Source: Lyngbya sp. HA4199-MV5 (GTDB lineage Bacteria > Cyanobacteriota > Cyanobacteriia > Leptolyngbyales > Leptolyngbyaceae). Taken from it: a stretch of DNA of 64,000 nt. This document shows, piece after piece, positions 1 to 8,831 of the stretch (its first letter is position 1; each line of letters begins with the position of its first letter). The notes beneath the pieces are model-generated. The model saw nothing but the letters and a program-made list of their open reading frames with translations, had not been told where the DNA came from and made no database searches. Location: the NCBI GenBank assembly GCA_019359375.1, contig JAHHHL010000010.1:62001-126000 (forward strand). Reading direction: 5' to 3'. Both the position numbers and the translations under genes were made by a program.

Positions 1-113
1 ATCTCATCGTGATGGGCTGTCGGGGTTTGGGGCTTACCGATGAAGGCGTATCTGATAGCGTTACTAATCGCGTCATCAATTTGTCGCCTTGCCCCGTGCT
101 GATTGTGCCGTAA
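1..113 (+). CDS. Universal stress protein (UspA family), C-terminal end only
   Basis: Reading from base 3, 36 codons end in TAA at 111-113. The peptide begins LIVMGCRGLG and ends SPCPVLIVP. This is the usual last helix and strand of UspA domains (a G-x-R-G-x-G nucleotide-binding loop, then PCPVLxV). The gene starts before the window, so its full architecture is unknown. It is followed after 25 bases by the cyclase-like gene on the same strand and may share its transcript. The family assignment is fairly safe; no function beyond a UspA-type fold can be given. Confidence 0.75.
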   Translation, partial: LIVMGCRGLGLTDEGVSDSVTNRVINLSPCPVLIVP

Positions 114-138
114 AGAATGTCTGCAACGTCCTGCCTCC

Positions 139-822
139 ATGACTGATACCAATGCAGATGATGACGCGATGCTGCGGCAAACAATGTATCGCTATATGAC
201 ACAAGAATTGGCGGAGCAGTTGTTGGCAGACTCTGAAGCTAGCACTCCGCGTATTGCGGTCAAAGAAGTTTCTATCTTGTATGCCAATATTTGTGGCTAT
301 GAAACCTTTACAGAAGGCATGGAGCCAGAAGCCGTCGTGAACCTGCTCAATCAATATTTTGAAACGATGGTAGATGCCATCTTTGAGCATAAGGGCACAC
401 TCGATAAGTACATCGGCGCAGCGATTATGGTGGTTTTTGGTTCGCCTGTACCGCTTGACAATCATGCCTGGAAAGCGGTGGAGACAGCGATTGCTATGCG
501 TGATCGCCTCATTCACTTAAATGCTCAATTAACGACTGCCCAACAGCCAACACTTCAAATCGGCATTGGCATTCACACTGCTAGAGTGGGGGTTGGTAAT
601 ATTGGCTCGAGCAAGCGGATGGAATATACAGTAGTGGGTGATGGCGTTAATCTAACTGTTGCTTTGGAAAAAGCGACTCAAGAGTATCAGTGTGACATTC
701 TGCTTAGCGAGACGACTTATCAATACTGCGTTGATCGAGTTCAGGTAGAAGCTTTGGGTCCAAAGCTCTTTAGTGGCAGAAAGCAGCCGATCACCCTCTA
801 TAAGTTGATTGAACTGTCATGA
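139..822 (+). CDS. Degenerate class III adenylate/guanylate cyclase domain protein (probable pseudo-cyclase)
   Basis: A stand-alone class III cyclase homology domain of 227 residues. The fold is recognisable: a conserved first block (ILYANICGYETFTE, about 47-59), LDKYIGAAIMVVFG (88-101) and YTVVGDGVNL (163-172). Several catalytic positions are changed. The first metal-binding Asp is Asn50, the second is Ala94 (IGAA instead of IGDA), and the transition-state Arg four residues after Asn171 is Ala175. The base-contacting Lys90 and Asp168 and Asn171 remain. It may therefore bind nucleotide without making cAMP or cGMP. I chose ATG 139; a TTG at 103, overlapping the upstream stop codon, is possible. 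Its stop overlaps the rbgA start (ATGA), so the two are probably co-translated. No sensor domain is attached. Confidence 0.8.
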   Translation: MTDTNADDDAMLRQTMYRYMTQELAEQLLADSEASTPRIAVKEVSILYANICGYETFTEGMEPEAVVNLLNQYFETMVDAIFEHKGTLDKYIGAAIMVVFGSPVPLDNHAWKAVETAIAMRDRLIHLNAQLTTAQQPTLQIGIGIHTARVGVGNIGSSKRMEYTVVGDGVNLTVALEKATQEYQCDILLSETTYQYCVDRVQVEALGPKLFSGRKQPITLYKLIELS

Positions 823-1661
823 CAACGCCTTCCATTCAGTGGTATCCCGGTCACATTGCTAAAGCCGAAAAAGCGCTGATGGAGCAGCTTAAGCGGGTGG
901 ATGTCGTGCTGGAAGTGCGGGATGCGCGGATTCCCCTTTCTACAGAACATCCCCAAGTGCGCCAGTGGTTGGGCACCAAAGGGCGCGTGCTGGTGCTGAA
1001 CCGCATTGACATGATCTCCACGCAAGCGCGTCAGCGGTGGATTGAGTGGTTTCGATCGCAGGGCGAAGAACCCTACTTTACCGATGCCCAGCATGGGAAA
1101 GGCATTGAAACCGTGTTGCAAGCTGCCCAAAAAGCTGGGGAACAGATGAATCAACGCAGGCGCGATCGGGGCATGTTGCCTCGTCCGGTTCGTGCCGTTG
1201 TCATTGGGTTTCCAAACGTGGGAAAATCGGCGCTCATCAATCGGTTGCTGAATCGGCGCGTGGTGGATAGTGCCCGACGTGCTGGAGTCACCAAGCAATT
1301 GCGCTGGGTCAGAATTTCGGAGGAAATCGAACTGCTCGATGCACCTGGCGTATTGCCATCCCGACTGACGGATCAGGAGGCTGCACTCAAGCTGGCAATC
1401 TGTGATGACATTGGGGAAGCGGCGTATGACAATCAACGGGTTGCAGCGGCACTGGTGGAGATGCTCAAGGATCTGGCGATCGAGTCTGTCTTGCAAACAC
1501 GCTACAGCCTGGATGCTCAACCGCTTACGGGTGAAAGCTACCTGCATGAACTCGCAGCCCAGCGTCATCGGGGTGACGTTGAACGCACGGCACGGCAATT
1601 GTTGAACGATTTTCGCACTGGGGTGTTAGGTGCGATCGCGTTGGAGTATCCGCCGCTGTAA
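819..1661 (+). CDS. rbgA: Ribosome biogenesis GTPase RbgA/YlqF
   Basis: A circularly permuted GTPase of 280 residues, a normal length for the family, which acts in late maturation of the large ribosomal subunit. The permuted motif order is visible. The protein starts with the WYPGHIAKA signature. G4 (NRID, 61-64) precedes G1 (GFPNVGKS, 130-137), G2 (Thr158 in GVTK) and G3 (DAPG, 174-177). The C-terminal helical RNA-binding region follows. G4 reads NRID rather than NKxD. The start codon overlaps the stop of the cyclase-like gene by four bases (ATGA), implying translational coupling. The identification is secure. Confidence 0.93.
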   Translation: MTTPSIQWYPGHIAKAEKALMEQLKRVDVVLEVRDARIPLSTEHPQVRQWLGTKGRVLVLNRIDMISTQARQRWIEWFRSQGEEPYFTDAQHGKGIETVLQAAQKAGEQMNQRRRDRGMLPRPVRAVVIGFPNVGKSALINRLLNRRVVDSARRAGVTKQLRWVRISEEIELLDAPGVLPSRLTDQEAALKLAICDDIGEAAYDNQRVAAALVEMLKDLAIESVLQTRYSLDAQPLTGESYLHELAAQRHRGDVERTARQLLNDFRTGVLGAIALEYPPL

Positions 1662-2088
1662 CAAGCAGGTATAACCGAGAACAGCACCTGAAGACTTGAA
1701 GCTTATCGTTATCGGCAGTTTAAGCGTCAAAACCTCATCGCTTGGATTGGCTGACGACGACTCCAAGGCTGACAGATATACTTCTTAACAATTGGTAAGT
1801 TTACAGATACTCAAGCGATGTTCATTCGCTCTTTACCAACAAAAGATTTGGCTTAAGTATGATTACGCAAACAGCTCTTTGCGTTGCTAACATTCTTTCC
1901 ACCAGTACTCAATAAGATTTCCAACCTTTGCATAGGTATCCACACCTATGGGGTTTTGAGCATTCACAGCATCTAGATCAGAACGAATCGTGTTTCCAGG
2001 AGGCTCTCTGCTCAATGATCGCGGAGAGAAACAGTTTATATGTGCATCCTTCAAATCTATTGCTTTCATCTACCAAGGCACCCTACCA
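1662..2088 (+). other. Intergenic stretch without a recognisable gene
   Basis: About 430 bases between rbgA and the methyltransferase. Short open frames occur on both strands, but none has family resemblance or a convincing ribosome binding site. The methyltransferase frame is open back to 1990, but its sequence upstream of 2089 looks non-coding. The region probably holds the methyltransferase promoter; no clear promoter motif can be assigned. Confidence 0.4.
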
Positions 2089-2976
2089 ATGCATACCAGT
2101 CAGCAGTTGAGATTACAGTCATTTCTTAGCCCAAATCATCAAGTCAGTTTTGCAGACGATATTCCATCATGCAGTCTTCCTGCTACTCCTTCAGTACAAG
2201 CTAATCGCGTTTACTTCAGCAATCCAACGTGGGCAAAAACCTATTTTGAAGCCTGTCACCGAGATGTTACCTTTAGGGAGCGTTGGTATGCCGCCACAGG
2301 CAGTTGGGACGACAAGATTGTAGTAGACATCGGTTGTGGTCCGGGCAATCTCTACGCAAACCTGGGTGGCAAACCAACGTTATTACTGGGAGTCGATGTC
2401 GCCCACGGTTCGCTAAAAATGTCGCAGGAGCTTGGTTACACGCCCTTAATAGCTGACGCTCATCACCTGCCTCTGGTTTCAGAATTTGCCGATCTCGTGG
2501 CAATCAATGCAAGTTTGCATCACTGCGATGAGATGGAAACCGTTTTGGCAGAAGCGGCACGGCTAGTCCGTCCTGGTGGACTCTTAGTCATTGACCATGA
2601 GCCGCAACTAACAGCATGGAACTATAAAGGCTTAGGGCTGTTGCTCTATAAAATGCGCCTGGGTATTATCTACCGCTTCTTCTTACGCAGTCTCGATGCT
2701 CCTGACGAAGAGCGGTCAAAGGCATTGGCAACCGAAGTGCATCACCAACCAGGTCATGGCGTTACCTCAGCCTTGTTTCACCAAACGCTAGAACCGATGG
2801 GCTTCAGCGTGAATGTCTATCCTCATAACAATGCGATCGGCGCTGATGCCTTGAAAGGTGTTTACGGCAACCCGCCACACTGGCGCTATCGGATCGGGCA
2901 ATTGCTTTCTGGTCTGAATCCCTATTCTGCCGAGGCGGCATTGTCACTCATGTGCGTTGCCGTGCGACGAGTCTGA
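2089..2976 (+). CDS. SAM-dependent class I methyltransferase
   Basis: A 295-residue protein with the Rossmann methyltransferase core: motif I VDIGCGPGN (about 79-87), the acidic residue ending beta-2 in GVDVA (Asp102), IADAHHLP (motif II region), then NASLHHCD and RLVRPGGLLVIDH as post-motif II/III. This matches Methyltransf_11/UbiE-like small-molecule or lipid methyltransferases. The substrate is not readable. ATG 2089 was chosen because the upstream extension to 1990 has no family character. It ends 19 bases before the convergent end of the polysaccharide export gene and may contribute to the neighbouring locus. Confidence 0.8.
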   Translation: MHTSQQLRLQSFLSPNHQVSFADDIPSCSLPATPSVQANRVYFSNPTWAKTYFEACHRDVTFRERWYAATGSWDDKIVVDIGCGPGNLYANLGGKPTLLLGVDVAHGSLKMSQELGYTPLIADAHHLPLVSEFADLVAINASLHHCDEMETVLAEAARLVRPGGLLVIDHEPQLTAWNYKGLGLLLYKMRLGIIYRFFLRSLDAPDEERSKALATEVHHQPGHGVTSALFHQTLEPMGFSVNVYPHNNAIGADALKGVYGNPPHWRYRIGQLLSGLNPYSAEAALSLMCVAVRRV

Positions 2977-2995
2977 TACCTTTATGCTTGGATGC

Positions 2996-4447
2996 TCAGA
3001 ATCCCAACAGGTTGATGATGCTAAACACACCACCGATCGGCGATAGTACCGACCCCAGTGTATCTGTCACAGCAGCAAAACCCGATCGCCGCACGATGAT
3101 CGTGTCATTGTTGCGCATGGCAGGATTGGTCTTGTCGTTCAAGCCCTGAGCAAAGTCTACGTCTACATCGCGTCGTGCCACGGTGCCATTGGAGTTCAGC
3201 CGAATGAAGGTCACTTCGCCTTTTTTCGCACGATTATTGAAGCCACCTGCCGCTAATAACGCTTGATTGAGAGGCGTATTGGGCGGCACCTGCACAGGAC
3301 CAGGGCGAATCACTTCACCGACCACGTTGACGGTGATGCGATCGGGTGCAAAGCTGGCAGCGGCAATTTTGGTGGCTTCAGTATCGTTCAGAGCAGTTGC
3401 AGTAGGAATGACGATCGTATCCCCCTCCTGCAAGGGCAAATCCTGGCGCAAGTCACCGGATTGCAGCAAGCCCCAAAAATCAACATTGATGGTTTGGGGT
3501 GTGCCTGCCTGCGTGATGCGTCGGATCTCGACACGCCGAATGTCGGCTGCTTGCGTAATGCCACCCGCCGTCTGAATCGCCCGTGTCACGGTGGGAAGCT
3601 TCAAATTTGCGTTAGTCGGCAGTGGGTTAGAAGCCGAGCCATTTGGCTGGTTGGTTGGATTGGTTTGATCGGGAGTCAGAATGTACGGACCGGGACGATT
3701 CACCTCACCAACGACTGCAATGCGGAGAGGACGATCGCTGGGTGTAGCAAACGTTGCCGCCGCCAACCGCTGTGCCTCATCCAAATTGGTTGTGGTTGCC
3801 GAAGGAATGAAAATACTGTCGCCATCCTGCAACCGCAGATCTTGCCGCAAGTTACCTGCTTTCACCAACTGCCAGAGATCGACTTTGATGACCTCATCTG
3901 CGCCAGCGTTATAGGGGCGAGGGCGACGCACTTCCACCTGTCTCACATCTGCCGCTTGAGTCACACCACCAGCCAGTTGAATCAACCGCGTAACGCTGGG
4001 TACGCCTGTATCGACGTTGGCTGAGACCGCTTGCACAGTATACGTTCCTGGTCGATTGACTTCACCCGCGATCGCCAGCCTCAATGGGCGCGCTGCCAGT
4101 AGCCCAATGGTGACGATCGGACGCGTCAAGTAGGGTTCGTACTTCGCCGCGATCGCTGCCGATGCTTGCTTCAACGTTCTGCCTTGCACAACAACTGCGC
4201 CCACTTGCGGCAGATTCACCGCGCCATTGGGGAGCACCAAATATTCGCCGCTGTACTCTGGCACGTTGAAAAAATCAATGCGGACACGATCGCCAGAACC
4301 GAGCAAATATCCATCCTCAGCCGTCGTCTGCGAAGGGTCAACCGTCGGCGCTACGGAAGGATTCAATGTACGATTGGGAACTTGAGCCATACCTGCTGAG
4401 GGCAATAGAAGCATCCCAAGCACGATGACAGACGAAAAATGCACCAT
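2996..4447 (-). CDS. Polysaccharide export outer-membrane protein (Wza/OPX family, SLBB repeats)
   Basis: A secreted OPX-family protein, which forms or gates the outer-membrane exit for capsule and exopolysaccharide. From the Met at 4447 it has a signal peptide (hydrophobic VIVLGMLLLPSAG, cleavage near MAQ). The poly-export domain begins YLLGSGDRVRIDFF and is followed by several SLBB-type repeats, each with a phrase like GEVNRPGPY and then ITQAADxRxVEIRR. A short hydrophobic C-terminus (GGVFSIINLLGF) ends it. The frame is open to an ATG at 4561, but that extension would bury the signal peptide. It faces away from the rest of the locus, whose genes start at 5396. Length and repeat number fit cyanobacterial OPX proteins. 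Pairing with the Wzc homologue at 6552 is expected. Confidence 0.9.
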   Translation of the reverse strand: MVHFSSVIVLGMLLLPSAGMAQVPNRTLNPSVAPTVDPSQTTAEDGYLLGSGDRVRIDFFNVPEYSGEYLVLPNGAVNLPQVGAVVVQGRTLKQASAAIAAKYEPYLTRPIVTIGLLAARPLRLAIAGEVNRPGTYTVQAVSANVDTGVPSVTRLIQLAGGVTQAADVRQVEVRRPRPYNAGADEVIKVDLWQLVKAGNLRQDLRLQDGDSIFIPSATTTNLDEAQRLAAATFATPSDRPLRIAVVGEVNRPGPYILTPDQTNPTNQPNGSASNPLPTNANLKLPTVTRAIQTAGGITQAADIRRVEIRRITQAGTPQTINVDFWGLLQSGDLRQDLPLQEGDTIVIPTATALNDTEATKIAAASFAPDRITVNVVGEVIRPGPVQVPPNTPLNQALLAAGGFNNRAKKGEVTFIRLNSNGTVARRDVDVDFAQGLNDKTNPAMRNNDTIIVRRSGFAAVTDTLGSVLSPIGGVFSIINLLGF

Positions 4448-5395
4448 AAGGCTACTTGCCTGAGACGAAGAGCAGAAAATTGCACCAAACCTGCGCGTAC
4501 AGTGTGCCTCAACAAAACTTTCACAAAAGAAGCTAGCTTGTTGACGAAGACGTTGTGTCAAAAGTTCCTCATTTTGGAAAAAACAGGTTTACTTGCCTAA
4601 TCTAGGTGTGTGCAATTCAGGCGATCGAGCCTCCATTGAGCGAAAAGCAACCGTTTTAGAAAGCAGTGTCTTTTCAGCAACGATTATTTTTTTGATACAA
4701 CTCTGGAAATTATAAGTAATCATTAACGCAAGTGAGAAGAGCTATATATCCAATCAGAGCAGCATATTACCTCGTTTAGTAGCAATGGAATTAATCCGTG
4801 TTTACGCGGTCTAAATCGTATAAAATCTATGCAGCCACACGCAAGTATGATAGCAAACTGCAATGAATGCACTTTATTATTTTTGCGCTTTAGCATTGAA
4901 TAACCTATCCTGTATGGCTATTTTACTAAGGTGCTAATCAAGAGTAATACTACGTTTCTCTACAAAATTTCTCTGTAAAAATCTAGCAATCTAAGCCCAG
5001 AGAGAGATGTTTTACGTCTGAGGACTCTTTAGGCTTTGTTAAGTTTGGTGATTAAAGCAATGGTCAACCTTTAGTGAGTGACATACGTTTCCTTACTGAT
5101 GTTCTCTGCATCAACGAGCACCTGTGCGCTTTAGTTGGTTTCTTTTGGTCGTTCCTTTTGAGTTGATGCGCCTGGAGTTGACGCGCCTGAAGTTAATGTG
5201 CTTGAGCCGAGTCTGTCACTGAATCGCCCCCGATCGAGTACAGTCAACGAGTCCATCTGTTCCCCCATTCGACCTTGACCATTACAGGAGTTTTGAACTT
5301 TAACACCTAAAGCGGTTCGCCACGATCACGATAGCGTCGTTCATTGAGTCACCGCATGGATGTTGAGTTCGCAACCGCAGCGTCACATTTTAGCC
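4448..5395. other. Long AT-rich divergent intergenic region of the polysaccharide locus
   Basis: Nearly 950 bases separate the OPX gene (minus strand) from the first glycosyltransferase (plus strand). No gene is convincing here. The length and divergent layout suggest it carries promoters and regulator sites for both sides of the polysaccharide locus, but I cannot name an operator. It includes a small three-copy tandem repeat at 5160-5204. Confidence 0.4.
5160..5204 (+). repeat. Three-copy degenerate 15-bp tandem repeat
   Basis: Units at 5160-5174, 5175-5189 and 5190-5204 read roughly RAGTTRAYGYGCYTG. The first two differ at one base. It lies about 190 bases before the first glycosyltransferase start, so it could be a regulator-binding array or just a small expansion. 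Confidence 0.6.
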
Positions 5396-6472
5396 ATGAA
5401 AATTGCACTGGTGCATGACTATCTAACCCAGCGAGGTGGGGCAGAGCGTGTTTTTGAACTGCTTTGCAAGCGCTATCCTGAAGCGGATATTTTTACGTCG
5501 CTGTATGATGCCGAACGAACCATTGATCTCCACGATCGCATGGTGCATACGACGGCTTTACAGCAAATTCCCGGTGCTAGCAAGCATTTTAGGCTTTTGG
5601 CTCCGCTTTATTTTCCAGCCTTTCGATCGCTGGATTTACAAGACTACGACCTTATTATCAGCAGCAGCAGCAGTTTTGCGAAAGCCGTCCGTAAGCGACC
5701 GACTGCACAGCACATCTGCTTCTGCCATAACGTCACTCGCTTTTTATGGGACACCCGCAACTACCTGCGGGAGTACACTACATTTAGAAAGCTGTATCCG
5801 CTGCTCGAAAAAATCTTTCAGCAGATGCGGAAAGTGGATCTAAACTACTCTCAAGAGCCGGATCTTTATATCGCCAATTCCAGCATTGTCGCCAAACGGA
5901 TTCAAACCGTTTACGGCAAGCCTGCGATGGTCGTCAACTATCCGATCGACAGCAGCAAATTTGTGTTCTCTGGGCAAAAAGAAGACTTTTACCTGACCTC
6001 GGCTCGGCTGATTAGCTACAAGCGCACAGACATCATCATCGAAGCCTTTAACTGGCTAGGGTTGCCATTGCTAGTCACTGGTGATGGTCCCGAACGCAAA
6101 CGCCTGGAGGCAAAAGCGATGCGCAATATTCGCTTTCTAGGACATGTTAGTGATGGCGATCGCACTCAGTTGATGTCAAAAGCGCGCGGGGTCATTGTCG
6201 CGGCTCTGGAAGACTATGGACTCGTGCCCGTTGAGGCAAATGCTAGCGGTACGCCCGTCATTGCTTACGGGGCAGGCGGCGTTTTAGATACTCAAGTTCC
6301 CGGTAAAACAGGCGTTTTGTTTAATCGTCAATCGCCAGAAGCGGTGCAGTCAGCGCTGCTAAAAGCAAACACTATCAAGTGGAATTACCGCCATATTCGA
6401 GAACACGCGCTGAAGCATTTTTCAGAGGAAGCCTTCTTTGGCAAAGTGGAGCACATTATTGGAGCGATCTAA
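5396..6472 (+). CDS. Glycosyltransferase family 4 protein (polysaccharide locus)
   Basis: A GT-B fold enzyme of 358 residues that would transfer a sugar from a nucleotide donor to the growing lipid-linked repeat unit on the cytoplasmic face. The N-terminus MKIALVHDYL...GGAERVFE is the classical GT4 start. The donor-binding half carries LLVTGDGPERKRLE, FLGHVSD and the E-x7-E type motif in ALEDYGLVPVEANASGTPVIAYGAGG. ATG 5396 is preferred over 5360 because the protein begins at the conserved first strand. It opens the plus-strand run of polysaccharide genes. The sugar and linkage are unknown. Confidence 0.87.
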   Translation: MKIALVHDYLTQRGGAERVFELLCKRYPEADIFTSLYDAERTIDLHDRMVHTTALQQIPGASKHFRLLAPLYFPAFRSLDLQDYDLIISSSSSFAKAVRKRPTAQHICFCHNVTRFLWDTRNYLREYTTFRKLYPLLEKIFQQMRKVDLNYSQEPDLYIANSSIVAKRIQTVYGKPAMVVNYPIDSSKFVFSGQKEDFYLTSARLISYKRTDIIIEAFNWLGLPLLVTGDGPERKRLEAKAMRNIRFLGHVSDGDRTQLMSKARGVIVAALEDYGLVPVEANASGTPVIAYGAGGVLDTQVPGKTGVLFNRQSPEAVQSALLKANTIKWNYRHIREHALKHFSEEAFFGKVEHIIGAI

Positions 6473-6551
6473 CATAACTAAAACATCTCTAATGAAGCTA
6501 GAGCCGCGTCATCAACTGAATCGGCAACTCGTTTGATTCTATTAGGTAAGG

Positions 6552-8759
6552 GTGGTAATCGTGACTGTTGGGAATGTCGTCAGCGCCGTTGAATCTGATC
6601 CAGGCTATGGGCAGTTAGTGGCTGCTTTATTTCGCCGACGGCTGTGGCTGATCGGGATTTTTCTCGGCATTTTATCAGCGGTCACCTTTTACACCCTGCT
6701 GAAAAAGCCAATTTACCAAAGCTCCATGCAGCTTTTGGTAGAGCCTAATTATCAAAGTAAAAAAGATTCTGGCGCTGGAGCCGAAAACCAGTTTGCCGAC
6801 AGCACAGTTGAGATTGATTACTCCACGCAAATGACCCAAATGCGGAGTTCTCAATTGCTGCAAAAAGCAGTGGCGTTACTACAGGCAGACTATCCCAAGC
6901 TGGAGGCAGCCGAACTGCAAAAAGCGCTGGTTCTCACTCAGGTCGAAGAAGACAAGGTAAAAACCAAAATTTTCCAAGTGGTTTATACCAGCGATGATCC
7001 CGAAAAAACGCAGAAAGTGCTCAAAGCCGTCCAACGTGTGTATCAAGACTACAACCGGGAGCAACAAAAACTGCGGTTGACTCGCGGCTTAGCCTTCGTC
7101 GATGAGCAACTTCCATTAGTAGAAAAGCAGGTCGATCGCGCTGAGAATGAAATGGAGCAGTTTCGCAAAAGCCAGAATCTGGTGGATCCGGAAGTGCAGT
7201 CTCGTGCGCTGATCGACGCATTGAGCAGTGTACAAAAGGAGCAACAAAGTAACCAAGCGCAAATCCGTGAAGTGCAGGGTCGCTATCAAACGCTGCAACA
7301 AGAACTCGCACTATCACCCCAGCAGGCGTTAGTCGCCGCTCGATTGAGCCAGTCATCGCGCTATCAGAGCCTACTAAATGAAATCCAGAAAAGTGAGCTG
7401 GCGATCGCCCAACAGCGCCTACGCTTTAAGCCCGCCAGTCCCTATGTGCAACAGGCGATCGACCAGCGCCAACGCCAGCGTGATCTCTTAGCAACCGAAG
7501 TGCGGCGGATTCTGGGCAGCAATGCCGCGCAAGTCAACACCAGAGGGGATGCTGGGCTAAGCGTTGGTCAGTTGAGCGCCACCGATCTCACGCTGGCGAG
7601 TGCCCTGGTGGATGCTCAAGTGAATTTGGCTGCTTTGCAAGGTCGTGCCCAAAGTCTGGGTGAGGCTGAGCGATCGCTTCAACAGCAGCTACGGCGCTTC
7701 CCTGGCTTGCTTGCAGAATACGGTCGCCTTCAGCCCAAAGTAGAGATCGGGCGCAACACCCTGCAACAACTGCTGAAAGCCCGCCAGGATATTGCCCTCG
7801 AAATTGCGCGGGGTGGCTTTGACTGGCAAGTGGTGGAAGACCCCAAGCTCGGTAAACAGATTGGTCCGAACCTGAAGCAAAACATTTTGCTGGGAGCCGT
7901 TGCTGGTTTGATGCTGGGCAGTGTCGCCGCCTTCCTTCGAGACACGATGGATGATGCCGTGCATACACCCGATGATCTTAAGCAGATGGCGGTACCGCTG
8001 TTAGGGATGGTGCCAGCGCTCCAGTATGAGGAAGGTCTGGCGGCACTGGTGCCCTTCCGCGAAGCTAGCTTTCCTGCACCATCGACCATGCAGGTCGTCC
8101 ACTGGCAACCCTTTCGTGAGTCCCTGGATTTGATTTATAAAAATATCCAGCTCTTGCCCAGTGCGGCTGGCTTACGTTCCCTGGTGGTGACATCGGCATT
8201 AGCGGGTGAAGGCAAATCGACGATCGCTCTTGGGTTAGCCATCAGTGCGGCGCGACTGCATCAGCGGGTGCTGCTCATTGATGCTGATCTGCGTCGTCCG
8301 AGCCTGCACCAGCAGCTTGACATACCCAATGATTATGGGCTTTCTACCCTGTTGACTCGACAAACCTCGCTCCGACAAAGCAGCGAATGGCAGCCGTCCC
8401 ATCGCTATACCGATCTTCCCCTGTCGATTCTCACCTCTGGACCAACACCCGCCGACCCTGCCCAACTCTTGAGTGCCGATCGCATGGGCGATTTAATGCA
8501 GGCACTGGAGCAAGCCTATGACCTGATTATTGTCGATGCACCTCCTGTTCTCGGCATTGTGGATGCCATGCTGGCAGCCTCCTTTTGCAGCAGCGTCGTG
8601 CTCGTTGGGCGCATTGGTCACGTCACCCGCGCCGAATTGACCCAGGCAACCGCACTGCTCAGCAAGCTCAATGTGATTGGTGTGATTGCAAATGGTTCCG
8701 ACCGGGCAGCCAACCACTACGTTTCTTACGAGCGTAAAGGACAATTAGCCCCCCTGTAG
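6552..8759 (+). CDS. Wzc-type polysaccharide co-polymerase with BY-kinase domain
   Basis: A PCP-2a protein of about 735 residues that controls chain length and couples assembly to the OPX channel. The order is: N-terminal Wzz segment with TM1 at about 31-50; a long coiled-coil periplasmic region (about 150-400, Gln/Glu-rich); TM2 at about 445-461 (ILLGAVAGLMLGSVAAF); then the cytoplasmic tyrosine kinase. The kinase has Walker A (AGEGKSTIA, 551-559), Walker A' (LLIDADLRRPS, 574-584) and Walker B (LIIVDAPP, 658-665). The C-terminal tail has only two Tyr (NHYVSYERK) rather than the usual Tyr cluster, so autophosphorylation may be limited. Starts are GTG at 6552 or, with better spacing from the upstream purine stretch, GTG at 6561. 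It fits directly with the OPX gene and the priming transferase downstream. Confidence 0.92.
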   Translation: MVIVTVGNVVSAVESDPGYGQLVAALFRRRLWLIGIFLGILSAVTFYTLLKKPIYQSSMQLLVEPNYQSKKDSGAGAENQFADSTVEIDYSTQMTQMRSSQLLQKAVALLQADYPKLEAAELQKALVLTQVEEDKVKTKIFQVVYTSDDPEKTQKVLKAVQRVYQDYNREQQKLRLTRGLAFVDEQLPLVEKQVDRAENEMEQFRKSQNLVDPEVQSRALIDALSSVQKEQQSNQAQIREVQGRYQTLQQELALSPQQALVAARLSQSSRYQSLLNEIQKSELAIAQQRLRFKPASPYVQQAIDQRQRQRDLLATEVRRILGSNAAQVNTRGDAGLSVGQLSATDLTLASALVDAQVNLAALQGRAQSLGEAERSLQQQLRRFPGLLAEYGRLQPKVEIGRNTLQQLLKARQDIALEIARGGFDWQVVEDPKLGKQIGPNLKQNILLGAVAGLMLGSVAAFLRDTMDDAVHTPDDLKQMAVPLLGMVPALQYEEGLAALVPFREASFPAPSTMQVVHWQPFRESLDLIYKNIQLLPSAAGLRSLVVTSALAGEGKSTIALGLAISAARLHQRVLLIDADLRRPSLHQQLDIPNDYGLSTLLTRQTSLRQSSEWQPSHRYTDLPLSILTSGPTPADPAQLLSADRMGDLMQALEQAYDLIIVDAPPVLGIVDAMLAASFCSSVVLVGRIGHVTRAELTQATALLSKLNVIGVIANGSDRAANHYVSYERKGQLAPL

Positions 8760-8831
8760 ATGGATCAAACGCTTACCACCTGGGTAACAACGGCTTAGTC
8801 AAACGGCACTCTACCCCCAAAGTCCCCCATT

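Noticed and set aside
1887-2110. Short overlapping frames on both strands before the methyltransferase
   Set aside because: About 60 codons each, mutually overlapping, no recognisable motif or ribosome binding site.
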